Below, one piece after another: positions 1 to 11,027 of a stretch of 64,000 nucleotides of DNA. The first letter of the stretch is position 1. The number at the start of each line of letters is the position of its first letter. The position numbers were made by a program, and so were the translations under genes. The DNA lies in assembly GCA_029817715.1 (NCBI GenBank), contig JARUPY010000108.1, forward strand, positions 40,154-104,153, in the 5' to 3' direction. The notes under the pieces are model-generated. The model did no database searches and was not told the DNA's origin. It saw only the letters and a list, made by a program, of their open reading frames with translations. The DNA is from Melastoma dodecandrum. Lineage: Eukaryota; Streptophyta; Magnoliopsida; Myrtales; Melastomataceae.

Positions 1-753
1 TGTTCGTGTTTTATGATAACATGTCTATTGTGTGTGGTTTCTTTAGCTGGGGAAATGCGGGCAGAATCATGATTAAATCTCTATGGTAGAATGTTTTGGA
101 GCTTCGTAATACGAAACAAACCACATGGCTGGATTGTTGTCAACTGGGGTTGAACTTATAAGTTGATGCAATCTATGCAAATTTGTGTGGCAATTGATGG
201 AGGTCTTTGCTGTCATTGCTAGTTGGGTGATTTAGTTAAGGCAGGCAATGAGGATGAAACCATTTAGTTGGCAGGATATATTATCTTATTTTTCTGTCTA
301 TTATGCATACAAGTGTCTTGTGTATGAAGTACGCTTATAATAATATTTGGCCCTTCCTAGATGTATCTTTATGTTAAACTGGGTCTTTTTGAATCTACAA
401 GCATATCCAAGACTCATTTGTAATACTCCAGTCCTTTTTCTCGATATAAAATGACAGGCAAGAGCATAAACTCTATCATAATTACTTGCCAGTTTGGAAT
501 AGTAGCTGTATTCCATGTGCATATAAATCCTTATTTTGCTGATATCTTCTTCAAATTCCTCAAATGTGTTTAGTATCATAAGCGAAGCAGTGCCTTTCAT
601 TTCTCTTTGGCATATGCTTGATTTTTCTGTTTTTTGGGCGTCAATGCCAGTGAAATGTGTACTTGATGGTATGCTAGTCGTATTCCTTTTAAGCTAGTAG
701 TCTTGAATGATAAGTAATATACTCTAATACGGTAGTTTATTTGATTTATGCAG
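1..753. other. Presumed intron or upstream part of the first gene
   Basis: This stretch is AT-rich with no convincing exon on either strand. It ends in a normal 3' splice site at 753, so at least its right part is probably intron of the gene whose last exons lie at 754-1131. Confidence 0.35.
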
Positions 754-1131
754 GTGAAGAAGCCACACACACCTTTGCTGAAGGTTCCTAAGTTTCTTTC
801 ATTCCTTTCGATATATATATTCTATACTGTTAAGAGTAGGCCAATCAATCAGAGTGGTTGTTGGTGGTGGATAACCATGGTCTGTGTGATCTTCTCACGG
901 GGTGCAATTATTCTCGCTCCAGTTGCTCATTGCTTTATTGTCATCGCTATCCAAGATCAACCCTATTGGCCTCTAAATGTGAACCACTTTTGCATTTTTT
1001 TGAGATCCCTGCCACTCTGATGACTTTCTGTGCATACTAATTCTCAATCAGCTGTCTCATTGTCATCACAGGTAAAGGCTTACGCCGATAACTTCAAGTG
1101 GAAGGGACCTCCTAAGGGTGCAAAAAAGTGA
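754..1131 (+). CDS. Last two exons of an unidentified gene (partial)
   Basis: A 30-nt exon at 754-783 (VKKPHTPLLK) is preceded by a pyrimidine-rich tract ending in CAG and followed by GT. The next AG at 1070-1071 opens a 60-nt terminal exon at 1072-1131 that ends in a lysine-rich tail (PPKGAKK) and a TGA stop. Both exons are phase 0, so they join in frame. The resulting C-terminus is short, basic and hydrophilic. I do not recognise the family; a small mitochondrial or ribosome-associated protein is possible but only a guess. Upstream exons must lie in 1-720 or beyond the left edge; I could not pick them out. Confidence 0.55.
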
Positions 1132-1527
1132 CCAACTATAGCTTTCAACAGCTGATGGTTTATTCATTTTATCAGTTCTCTGTTTTTCCTGTACTTACAA
1201 TAATGTCACTCCAGATTGAAAGACCTTTCAATAATTGAGTCGGGATGCCCACTTTTATTTATACATTCCTTAACCATCATGATGAATTTTTATTGCAAGA
1301 TTCCGAGCTTGTATACGCTGATATAAATCTCACAAAACTACTACACATTGCCAAATAAAGTTATGTAAAAAGATGCTAGAATCAGCTGTCAATATGAGAT
1401 GTTACATAGCCAATCACTCAGCTATTGACACTGACGCAAAGGCGGGAGCTGGATGCCACTTCAAAGACATGCTGCATTCAAGATCGTCTTGTTGCCACTT
1501 CAAATACTTGCTGCATTCAAGATCACC

Positions 1528-1719
1528 TTAGCCATCTGCCAGCATAAAGCTCTGGAGCCATGAGAAGAACGGATCTTGGAAGCAGAAGTCTACATGGCTT
1601 CCCGTGTTGATCGTTTGACTGAGCATAACTGAACGTAATGCCAGCCTATCTGGTACCAATTTCTTCGCATCTTGAATTTCGGGAGAAATTGATCTTCTTC
1701 CTCTTGTTCTTGGGAATCA
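1528..1719 (-). other. Possible terminal exon of an unknown gene, next to a hAT insertion
   Basis: An open frame on the minus strand runs about 60 codons to a TAA at 1528-1530. Its sequence (for example KLVPDRLALRSVMLSQ, then VDFCFQDPFFSW) has protein-like composition, not that of random AT-rich DNA. I do not recognise it. The region between this frame and the hAT element at 1764 may be part of the same gene, because the empty hAT site (removing 1764-5794) reads on without a break in base composition. A degenerate 38-bp direct repeat (TGCCACTTCAAA..., TGCTGCATTCAAGATC) lies just downstream at about 1452-1526. Confidence 0.25.
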
Positions 1720-1775
1720 ACTCAAATGAGCATTCTGAGAAGCCATGTTTGATGCGGTGGAGGTAGGGGTGTAAA

Positions 1776-2000
1776 CGAGCCGAGCCGAGCCCGAACAGTG
1801 GTGGGCTCGGGCTCGGGCTCGTCAGAGAACTCCTAGGCTCGAGCTCGAGCTCGAGCTCGATAAAAACTCGTATATACGAGCTCGAGCTCGAGCTCGATAA
1901 AATTCGTATATACGAGCTCGAGCTCGAGCTCGTTTATTTTTTTGGAGCGGGGGCTCGTTTAGGGCTCGATTAGAACTCGAGCTCGAGCTCTTTTTAAGCT
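1776..2000. repeat. Subterminal GAGCTCGAGCTCG repeat array of the hAT element (left end)
   Basis: Overlapping, largely self-complementary GAGCTC/CTCGAG units fill most of this stretch, interrupted by two copies of an AT-rich linker (TAAAA..TCGTATATACGAG). A shorter matching array lies at 5650-5745 inside the other end. In hAT elements such subterminal repeats are bound by the transposase. Confidence 0.8.
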
Positions 2001-2475
2001 CGATATTAATTGGTAACCAAAATGAAACTCAAAATTACCTCATAAAGCCATATAACAATAGATTAAAGTGGCATGATTAAGCATATAACATCTCTGAATA
2101 ACTATGAAAGTCCCAAATAATCTTAATAATCTTCAATATATGAGAACGTAAGCAAAACCAAGTATCAAAGTAGTGTTCCAACATAGTTTCTTGAAATTTC
2201 ACGAACAAGTCATGGTTGCCTAGCCTCTTGAATTACCATCACTTGGATAATAGCACCATGTGTACACCTACAGTTGGAAATTAAAATAAAAAATATAAGT
2301 AGTGCCAATATTATATTATTTTCCAAAATGTGTACTCGATTCTCACCATTCTAGAAGATGTAACTTGCATTTGTCATGTTTGATCATGGAATAGGAAGTG
2401 TGATCTGTAATGGCTGGTTCGATTCCTACAAAATTACATAAATATCAATAACTATAAAACTACAATATAGAGATT

Positions 2476-4611
2476 TCATAATAAAAATAATAAGAACTTT
2501 ACTTTGTTACTTTTCTTGACTTTGTGTAAATTCCTACACCAGTCACTTCCACAAAGTAAGACTTGAACAGTTTCTGTAGACAATGAGGCACGATAAGCAT
2601 CAATAACTCTTCCACCTGCACTAAATGTTGCCTCCGATGCTACACTTGTAATGGGAATTGAAAGAATGTCACGGGCAATTTTAGACAAGATACGATACTT
2701 TGATGTATTAACTTTCCATCATTCTAATGCATCAAAGCTTAAACTTGTATAATCAGTATAACGACCCTCTTCAAGATATTTCTCTACCTCACTCTTTGAA
2801 GGTTGAGTGGTCTCTATAGATTTAACAAACTGAGCAAACTCTGACCAACCCGATGATGAAGATAATGACTCAGTGATCACAGGATTTTGCCCACTTTGCG
2901 ATAATTGTTCTTCACTTTCACTTCTATATTCAGCTACATAATCATCATATAAACCATATAAAGCATCACGGACAAGTTGAATGTTGACATTTGATTCGCC
3001 GGCTGAATACAGTCTTGGAAAAACAAAACTCAATCACCCTAAATTTGCATCTTGAATCTAAAATTGATGCAATAGCCATCAACAAATTGCAATCACTCCA
3101 ATACTTGTCAAACTTTTCCTTCATCTTATTCACCATCGAAAAGAGAAAATGCTTCTCATTTTTTATTTCAGTGAACTTTCGATCCAACATAATCTTCACC
3201 CTATAAATTTCATGAAGGAATAAGTTCGAAGTGGGGTACTCACTACCTGAAATAATATTGGTGATGGAATTGAAAACACCCAAAATCTCACAAACTTGTT
3301 CAACTTTCACCCAATCTTCAACCTTTGGGCAACAATAGTAAGATGTTTCCCGCTCCGCATATCGTGGAAAAACCTCTTTGAACTTGATAGCCTTCGACAA
3401 CATTTCATATGTGGAATTCCATCTCGTTTTACAATCAATGACAAGTCTTCTGTCAGGTAGGTGTAGTTGTTGCACAATCTCAGAGAACATCTTCAATCGT
3501 GTTTCATTGTGATTGATAAAAACCACACTATCATGTATATCTTCAATGATCCCTTTAATTTCAGAAAGCCCATCTTGAACCATAAGATTCAATATGTGTG
3601 CACAGCAACGAACATGAAATAGCTTTCCATCACACAATAACCTAATCTGTCTTGAGAAAGTATCCTTCAAATTTCTCAGCGCCACATCATTCTTCGAAGC
3701 ATTATCGACTGTAATTGAAAGAACCTGTCAATAGCATAATATGATTTAATTAGAATAAATAAGATAACCAAAATTTAAATCAACTATAAAATAAAATATT
3801 ACATACCTTATTCTCAAGTCCCCATTCCTTTAAACATTTGTTAAATCCCGTCAGAAATATGAATCCCACGAAGAGGAGGTGAAAGATGAACAAAATTTAG
3901 AACTCTCATCTGTAGTTGCCAATTAGAATCCACAAAATGGCCTGTTATCACCATATATTCAATTCTCTGGTGAGATGACTTCCACATATCAGTAGTAAGA
4001 CTAATCCTCTTCACATCTTTCAGTAAACACCGTAATTTTTCTTTTTCAATTTCATAAACTTGCACACAATCCTTCTTGATGGTGTTGCGTGAAATCTTCT
4101 CCCACTGAGGCATTCCACGCTTTTGCATAAGGTTGAATCCTTCTTCTTCAACAATCGAGAATGGATGTTCATGCATTAAAATCCAATGCGCAACGACTTC
4201 TCTCATTTTTGTCATATCAAGCTTTCCATCCATATAAGCAGACCCCATCAAAATCGGATTAGAACCAGCAGGCTTGAACGATAACATTTGTTGTTGTTGT
4301 CCTTTTCGTGCTCTAAGTTGACACGAATTTAAGTGCCTCCTCAAGTGAGTAGTCGCAGAACCATTGTAAGATAAGTGGGTCTTACAATGGATGCACTCCA
4401 CTTTCTTAACCCCTTTTGCAGCAGTTACTATTTTCATTTCCAGCCATACTAAGGAAGTTTTTGCTTTCTTCTTCACTTGAAATTCACAAGTTTCATCTTC
4501 CTTGGTTGTTTCTCCACCATCTGTACTAACAACTTCATGACTTTCTATTGTGTCATCAACACTTGGATTACTAGCTTGACCAATCGATTCTTGTGTGTGT
4601 GATGATTTCAT
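2476..4611 (-). pseudogene. hAT transposase (BED zinc finger, RICESLEEPER-like), disabled
   Basis: Reading right to left: exon 1 (4611 to 3807) has an acidic N-terminus and a BED zinc finger (CIHCKTHLSYN..THLRRHLNSC) at about residues 75-112. A clean 82-bp intron (3725-3806) follows, then exon 2 with the catalytic core (starts VLSITVDNASKND) and, at 2476-2688, the C-terminal hAT dimerisation domain ([18 protein letters not shown]). Three lesions break it: a frameshift near 3841-3846, just before the end of exon 1; a frameshift in a five-A run at 3019-3023; and a TGA at 2719-2721 where the family has tryptophan. Before these, the protein would have had the usual length of about 680 residues. 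It is the only coding content of the hAT element. Confidence 0.92.
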
Positions 4612-4619
4612 CTGAAAAA

Positions 4620-5650
4620 GAAAACAACGGGGGATGTTAACAATTTTACGAGTCTAAAATTTTCATATAGGATTGTAGAAAAACTGTAAGAATGCACAAA
4701 GGCAGTAGGAATGTAGAAAAGAGGAACAAAACATAAAAAATGGTAACAAAAAGCCGTGTCTCTTCCTAGGCTGCTCAAATTTGACATACTTGTATTATCT
4801 AAATTCGTCGCTCAAAAGGAAAAAAAAAACCCAAACCATCGAAACGGGAAACGACGGCAGTGATCAAAGCGGCATCCGAAAGAAGGGGAGTATAAAAAAA
4901 TATTGTGGGGAGGTGGGTTATGGAGCATACAGATTGGGGGAGGTTGGAATTATGGGTTATGGAGCATACAGACGCTCAAATCGGCCAGACAGAAAACCCT
5001 AAAAGATGCGTCACACACACGATCCAACGCAGAAAGAAGAGGCGAATCGTCATCGTGGCGTCAAGTGTTGTACCTTGGAAGAAGAGAGGCCGGATTTCGA
5101 CTTCACGAGATCGGACGACGATGGGGTCGGGCTGATCGGCGTGGTAGGCTGATGGAGAAAAGAACGTAGGAAAAAAAAGGAAAAAAATGGGTTTAATAAG
5201 GTCTAATGCTTAAAAACTAAACGTTTTATTGTTCAATAATTAACATTTCGGATTTAATATATTGAATTTATAATTTATGATTTAACTTTTAATATTTTAG
5301 ATTTAACACTTTGAAATTACTATTTTAGATTTATAATTTTGGAATTAGGGTGAAGAAAATATTATTACTATTATTATTATAGAGGACGATTCTTGTTCTG
5401 ATAGTGGGATATATTATTGTTCTGATATATTATTACTATAATTTTCATCTTTAGGGTGATATATTATTGTTCTGATAGTGGGACGATTCTTTCTTATAAA
5501 AGAGGAAAGAAACTACTAGCTAGTGTGGTGCCGTGGCCTGTGGGGTTCGAACCCCTTACCTATTGGTTAGGTAACAAAACTTCTACCATCTAGACTATTA
5601 AATATTTTTTGTTCATATAAGCTCACGAATAGTTCTAATAATAATTTTAA
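4620..5650. other. Non-coding 5' part of the hAT element
   Basis: This is the presumed promoter and leader side of the transposase gene. It contains small repeats, including a duplicated ATTATTGTTCTGATA block at about 5410-5490. I see no gene in it. Confidence 0.6.
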
Positions 5651-6309
5651 GGCTCGAGCTCGAGCTCGTTTACATTCAAGTCGAGCTCGAGCTGGAGCTC
5701 GGCTCGTTTATAATAGAGCCGAGCTCGAACTTTTCTCGAGCCGTTTGCGAACCGTTCTCGAACCGTTCTGATCATTTACACCCCTAGGTGGAGGCTCCAA
5801 AGGGTGCTCGACCAGTAGGGAATTAGAGAGAAAGGAGAAGATTGGGTGTCCGCTGGTATGTGAATAGCTGTTAAAGAAAGTATAAGGAAGTTTTAAATAG
5901 AGAGGTGGAAAGAAGGGTATGAAAGGGATAACTCTCTCGAGGTCTACTAGATACATATTACACCACCAATAAGTTCGAGAATTGACTCGATGACCCATGA
6001 ATACATAAAAACCATCGTGATCAATAGAATCGAGATAGATTCAGATGTATACAGACATACATAGACACCAATGTGTTACGATACGAAGGCAAGGGCAACA
6101 CAAGGATACAGATACACGCCACCGATTGACACAATTAATTCAATCCGCACTTAGAATCCATTAAACGAAGGTAGAGGTCTAAAGGAGAATCCACGCACTT
6201 CTGAAAAGCTAAAATCTTTCACTAATTAAGAGTATGATAATAATGGTCGTGTTCTTTTGATGGTATAAATAAATGTCGAAGTAAATTTAGAATAGTAAAA
6301 CCAAGTCGC

Positions 6310-6985
6310 CTTGAGCGCCTAGGCGCTAGGGCTAGGCGAGACCTCCTCGCCTATCTTGGCTTAGGGCGGGCAACATTGAGAAGGCGCTGCCTAGGCGAAC
6401 GCCGGACCCAAGACACCAAGGCGCCAACAAGGTGTTTCGCCTGTTTGATTTAGGAATGGACCAGAAAAAAAGACTAGCAGATATTTCGCCCAACCAATCT
6501 AGTCCCATTTCTTCAAGGAAAAAATATGTCAGGACAAAGATGGAAACCTTTCCCCACCCACTTCCTCCCTCTCCCACAAACCTTCTACTTTTCTTTTATG
6601 AGCTCGAGAAGATTTATCTATTCCACATTTCCGAGGAAGAGAAGGAGAAAACCGAAGGAATAAAACCTTGAAAAGGGCAGTTCAAAATTGGGTGTAGTAA
6701 GTAGTAGGAATCCCTTCCTCCCTCCCCACAACCCCCTCCCAACACCAAAAAAAAGAAAGATATTGATAATTTGTTAGAAAATGATGTTGACTTGGATGAT
6801 GATGATTGTGCTGATCTCGATCTTGATAAGTGGATGCATATGGCGTGGATTTAGAACTGATGTGGATTGTTCTTTATTTTATACGTTGGCGCCTTAAAGC
6901 CTAGCGCCTAGAGCCTCGCCTAGTGCCTAGCGTCTCGGGCAATGAGATGCCTTCTCGCCTTGGTGGCGCCTTAGCGCCTTGAAAT
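6310..6985. mobile_element. Probable non-autonomous hAT-like element with GGCGCC-rich ends
   Basis: Both ends are packed with CGCCTAGGCGC-type motifs in opposite orientation (about 6310-6435 and 6888-6980), while the middle is unrelated and T-rich. An acidic stretch in the middle (about 6765-6855) translates to a run of Asp residues ending LDKWM, resembling the C-terminal tail of some hAT transposases. I could not find exact terminal repeats or a target duplication, so the borders are approximate and the left end may be truncated. Confidence 0.5.
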
Positions 6986-6989
6986 CACT

Positions 6990-9340
6990 ACCTTTGGACA
7001 TTAATACTAATTCACCGCCTCTTAGTCTTAATCACTGCGCCAACGCATGGAACCCCGTCTGGCTTTTGTCAGCCATCAACCTGCCCCCACATCATGAACC
7101 ATCACTTTCCCACACATATCCTGATGAATTCCCCAGCTGGTGCTCCTCCCGTCCACGAATCAGGAACCCCGCCCATGGTCCACGAACATGTGGGGACTGG
7201 CGGATGCACTTGTCATGACTGTGGTTAATCTTCCCTTGAATAGATTCTCGCCATCATCCGAGCGACCACGACATCTTCATGCCTTCGGATATTTAGCATT
7301 TAAAAACGCTTCGACATGCAACAGAGGTAAACAGCAGACTGGTAAAGCATCCAGTAACGTGGAGAACGCAAGCACGAAGTCCTCTCGTAGACGGGAGGAA
7401 AGGGATGCGCAGCAGAGCAAGGTATACTACTACCTATTGACATCGGTTAACATGGGCTGGTTCTTTCTCGGCCAGTTAGTACGAGCCCAGCCACGGACAT
7501 GCAAATTATTGACGAAGTACAAAGCGTCGACAAAATCCGAGGGGGGGCTGAGGGTGTTGAAATCTCAGGAGTGGGTTGGTTTAATGCATGAACACATAGG
7601 AAAAGGCCATTGACCGCCAGCTTTGATATGCACCAACAGGTCAAAAGGCTTTTTCCCTTCATTAACACATTGGCCATCCAACTCTACCTCCATGAGTAGA
7701 GGGGCTTTATACTTAGATAGAGAGTAGCATTTATTTTATTGAAAATTATTATTAAAATTCGTATAGCCTCGTGATTGTCGATTGTTTTAATCTTTTATAC
7801 GAAAAAGAAGAGAGATTGAAGTAGTAGTTGGTTGGGTACCACCCCTTGCGATGGTATTATTGTACGCAATAAGACATATGGAGCCTGACCAACATTTTAT
7901 GCAGGCAATGTTTTTATTTTATTTTTATTTTATTAGGTGGGGGGGGACAAGGAAGGGGTAAGGGAAATCTTAGGTGTGATGGGGGGCATATTTTTGTATA
8001 AGAAGAAAGGGTAAAAGAGGGAGGAGGGGGTCCATTGTCCACTGTCCAATCCATCCATCACAATTCGCTCTCTCTCTCTCTCTATTATATATATCTATTA
8101 CTCTTAAATGGAAAGGGGATGTACTCTATGTGGAAGTAGACAACACTTGCATGTGCTTCCTTGGAATGAATAATAATTTAAAAAGCGAATGCGTATAACC
8201 TTGCGTCTTAGCTGAACGTGAATGAAATGAATTCATTTTTGAATATTTGTTTAAAAAAAGAGTTCAAATTTCAATATAATGAGTTAATGTTTTCCTTTTA
8301 ATGAAGTAGACAAGGGGAGGAGGACCACCCGAGTTGCCTTTTTAGGCCCTCCTCGTGTCTGTGTATGGAGGGAGGGGGTTTGAAAGGGGGGGGGGGGGGG
8401 GGGGGGGGGGGTGGGGGCGGATGGGTGTGTGTGAGAAATCCAAAGGTTACAAGCTCACCTTTTTGACCAGGTTTGATCGTGGAGTATTGTTTTGTCCCCC
8501 TCCCACCCGAAAAAGAAAGGAGAAAGGAGAAGAGTGTATTAAGAGAGGGTAAAAGATGCCCCGTCGTGGGGGGGTTGTTTTGGTCTTTTCAAATGTTTTG
8601 TGGGAGGGACAAAGTCTTTTTGAGATGCCCCTGGTTTTCGTTTTGGTCCCTCGGATGATATGCATGTCTAAGAATGGGCGGGGGGAGAAACGACGGCATT
8701 ATTTGTTCTCTTTTTTTATTTATTTTTGAGTTGGGAATCAGTGCTTTTTAGGGAGTTGAGTGATAAGGGAAAATGAGGTATTTATTCTTTGGATGATGCA
8801 ATACAAGTTTTATGTTGATCTGGGCAAGGAAGGAGAGCCTTAATGACGATGAATTAAAAATCGGGTTAATAATGAATCTGATCTACTAATCTCCCACATT
8901 CACATCCTCAGGAGGGGAGAGAGAGAGAGCATCCCACTCAGTGAATAAAATCCAAACAAAAGGGAAACCCACCCACCCAAACAGGGTCAAAATAAATGAA
9001 GGCCCCATTAGTTAATTAGTAGGATACTAATTTTTATTATAATAACTTAAACTTTGGGTTTTCTTTTTTTTTTCTTTTAAAAAAGGCAAAGAGAGTGGGA
9101 GGGAACAGTGAAAGCAGGAGGGGGAGGGGGGACTTTTGGAGATTACGGCCACTCTTGGTTGGTGTTTGGTGTTTCTTGTTTTGACTGCACGTTTGCCCCT
9201 CCCCTTCCCTCCTTACCCTCTCTCTTCCACTCTCCGGTTAAAAAATACATCCTCCAATCCCGTTATTAATTCTTTGCTACTACTACTACTATTATTATTA
9301 TTATTATTATTAGGGTTTTGTTATCTCATACCAGTACCAC
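6990..9340. other. Intergenic region with simple repeats
   Basis: I see no convincing gene here. The longest frame (7140-7613, +) is unrecognised. The stretch includes a CT run (about 8069-8083), a 26-base G run at 8386-8411, purine-rich tracts and a TTA run near 9287-9313. Confidence 0.6.
8386..8411 (+). repeat. 26-base G homopolymer
   Basis: An uninterrupted run of 26 G, followed by TGGGGG. Such runs can form G-quadruplexes and are also places where sequencers and assemblers err, so the length is unreliable. Confidence 0.9.
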
Positions 9341-9352
9341 TCCGGACGTAGT

Positions 9353-9881
9353 TAGGGGTGAGCATTCGGACCGGACTCGGATATATTCACTCAAGTCCGA
9401 ACTTTCGAATTCTTTTTTTTTAAGTCCGAGTCCAAGTCCGATTTTATATAATTCCGAACTTCCGAGTCCGAAATTAATTCGTACTCGGAATTCGGATAAT
9501 CCGAAATTTCCGAACTTCGGATTGTGAATAAGTGCTACACATTTTGAATTGGAAAAAGAATACCTTCCAACCACATCCAACAAAAAGATGCAACACATTT
9601 TGTAATTTGGTCCTTTAATTGTTTTATTGTTTTCAATCAAGTCCTCTTTTTCTATTACTCCTTTGTTGTGTCGGGTTTGGACATGCTCAGGTTGTATAAA
9701 TTTCGGATATTCGGATATCCGAAATATTTTTTTAAAATTTCAAGTCCGAGTCCGTTTCCGAAATTTCATTTCAAATATATCCGAATCCGAGTCCGAAATT
9801 ATAAATTTCCGAATCCGAGTCTGAAAAAAAATTTGGATATCGGACTCGGATATCGGAAATCGGATATTTTGCTCACCCCTA
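9353..9881. mobile_element. hAT MITE, 529 bp, complete
   Basis: It begins TAGGGGTGAGCA and ends TGCTCACCCCTA, a perfect 12-bp inverted repeat, and is flanked by identical 8-bp duplications GACGTAGT (9345-9352 and 9882-9889). No coding capacity. Many copies of CCGAGTCCGA/TCCGAA-type motifs lie towards both ends, the counterpart of the GAGCTC arrays in the larger hAT at 1764. The first eight bases (TAGGGGTG) are shared with that element, so related transposases may move both. Confidence 0.92.
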
Positions 9882-9889
9882 GACGTAGT

Positions 9890-10811
9890 TATTAATTACC
9901 ATTAAATATAGTTTTATATATTTTAAAATATATAAAAAAAACAATTTCAACGAAATACACTAAATCATTAAAATTAAAGTACGTCCACGCCCTCGAGGGC
10001 ACTGGTTGGCAAAATATTTATTATTACAATGCTTTGCTTTGGAACATGAAACGACAGAGAGAGTGAGTGAGAGAGAGAGAGATGAGCCCTTATTCGACGG
10101 TCGTACAAATTCTACATTCATGGGATTTGATGTGGGTGGGCTGGGTTTTTGGGTTCTTTTTTTTTTTAAATGTGTTTTGGCCCTTGAAAAGATCTCTCCT
10201 TTTTCCATGCTAATCCCACTCCTCCTCCTCCTCCTCCTCCTCCCAACTGGGGTCATCTCTTCTCCTCCGTTTTCTTCTTTCCAACCCCCGCCCCCTCCAA
10301 TTATTGTTCCTTTCTTTTTTTTTTTTTTTTGCTTTGGTGAGTCTTTCTAGTGTAGACTGAGTCTACCTGCGCTCCTCTCCTAGTGGGTGTCCCCTCCCCT
10401 CCCCCATCTCCTTTCTTTCGCACTTCTACTGGGTTTGGGTTTTTTCTGTCCCTCTTTTCTATCGCTGATTGACTGGATGACCCTCGCCCTTGCCCTTACA
10501 CCTCCCCCCACCCCCTCTTCCTTTGAAGCTCCACTCCAGATTCGAGTGTCGAGACGAAACAGGGGGTAAAACGGTCGATTATTGCATGTTTCCGTGGTCT
10601 GATTTTTCCTGGTTTTGTGATTATGATGGTTATAATCAGAGCCTTTTGACCAGTCTTACCACCGCCCCTGAAAGAAAAAAACAAGAGTTTCTCTCTCGTG
10701 TACGAGATAAAAGGGAGTAGTCGTACTTTTACCTCGTCTCTGTCCGATTCAGTCAGTCCCTGGTTCTTCTTCTCTTTATCTCCGGCCATCCATTTTGGGT
10801 ATTTTTTTCGG
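9890..10811. other. Upstream region and probable leader of the U-box gene
   Basis: It is pyrimidine-rich, with a CTC repeat (about 10220-10241) and several poly-T tracts, a composition common in plant promoters and leaders. I cannot place a TATA box or a transcription start with confidence. Confidence 0.4.
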
Positions 10812-11027
10812 ATGCGAGTGAGGTGGGTGCGCTTTTGGTGCTGCTTTGAATCCCTCGAATCTGTTTGGGGGCAGGTTAGCCTGTTGTGTGTGAGTTCTCA
10901 TTTTGGGGAGGAGGGGAAAGCGGGATTCGGTGAAAATGCCTATGTTTCAGCCCTCCAGGCGAGATGGTTATGGAGACGGGCATGTTTTAGATCTGGATAC
11001 TGCTGTGAAGGATGGGATTCTGGGTAG
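10812..11027 (+). promoter_or_regulatory. Upstream ORF overlapping the start of the U-box gene
   Basis: An ATG at 10812 opens a 71-codon frame that passes over the main ATG (10936) in a different frame and stops at 11027. If the transcript starts upstream of 10812, ribosomes that use it would bypass the main start, which would lower translation of the U-box protein. This rests only on position; the transcription start is not known. Confidence 0.4.

Larger units (their letters stand above)
1764..5786 (-). mobile_element. Complete hAT-superfamily DNA transposon, 4.0 kb
   Basis: The element begins TAGGGGTGTAAA at 1764 and ends TTTACACCCCTA at 5786, a perfect 12-bp terminal inverted repeat. It is flanked by identical 8-bp duplications GGTGGAGG (1756-1763 and 5787-5794), the size made by hAT transposases. 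Both ends carry dense arrays of GAGCTC/CTCGAG (about 1776-2000 and 5650-5745), which are likely subterminal transposase-binding repeats. The interior codes for a BED zinc-finger hAT transposase on the minus strand (2476-4611), broken by two frameshifts and a stop. The perfect target duplication suggests a fairly young insertion, while the dead transposase suggests it was mobilised in trans or died soon after. Confidence 0.93.

Noticed and set aside
7140..7613. 157-codon open frame on the plus strand, possibly copia integrase/RT linker
   Set aside because: Only a weak likeness (RPRHLHAFGYLAF) to the copia motif and no other domain nearby; I could not support it.
10903..10935. Upstream in-frame ATG of the U-box gene as the start
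   Set aside because: The family begins MPM(F/Y)QPS, which matches the ATG at 10936; the extra 11 residues are not family-like.
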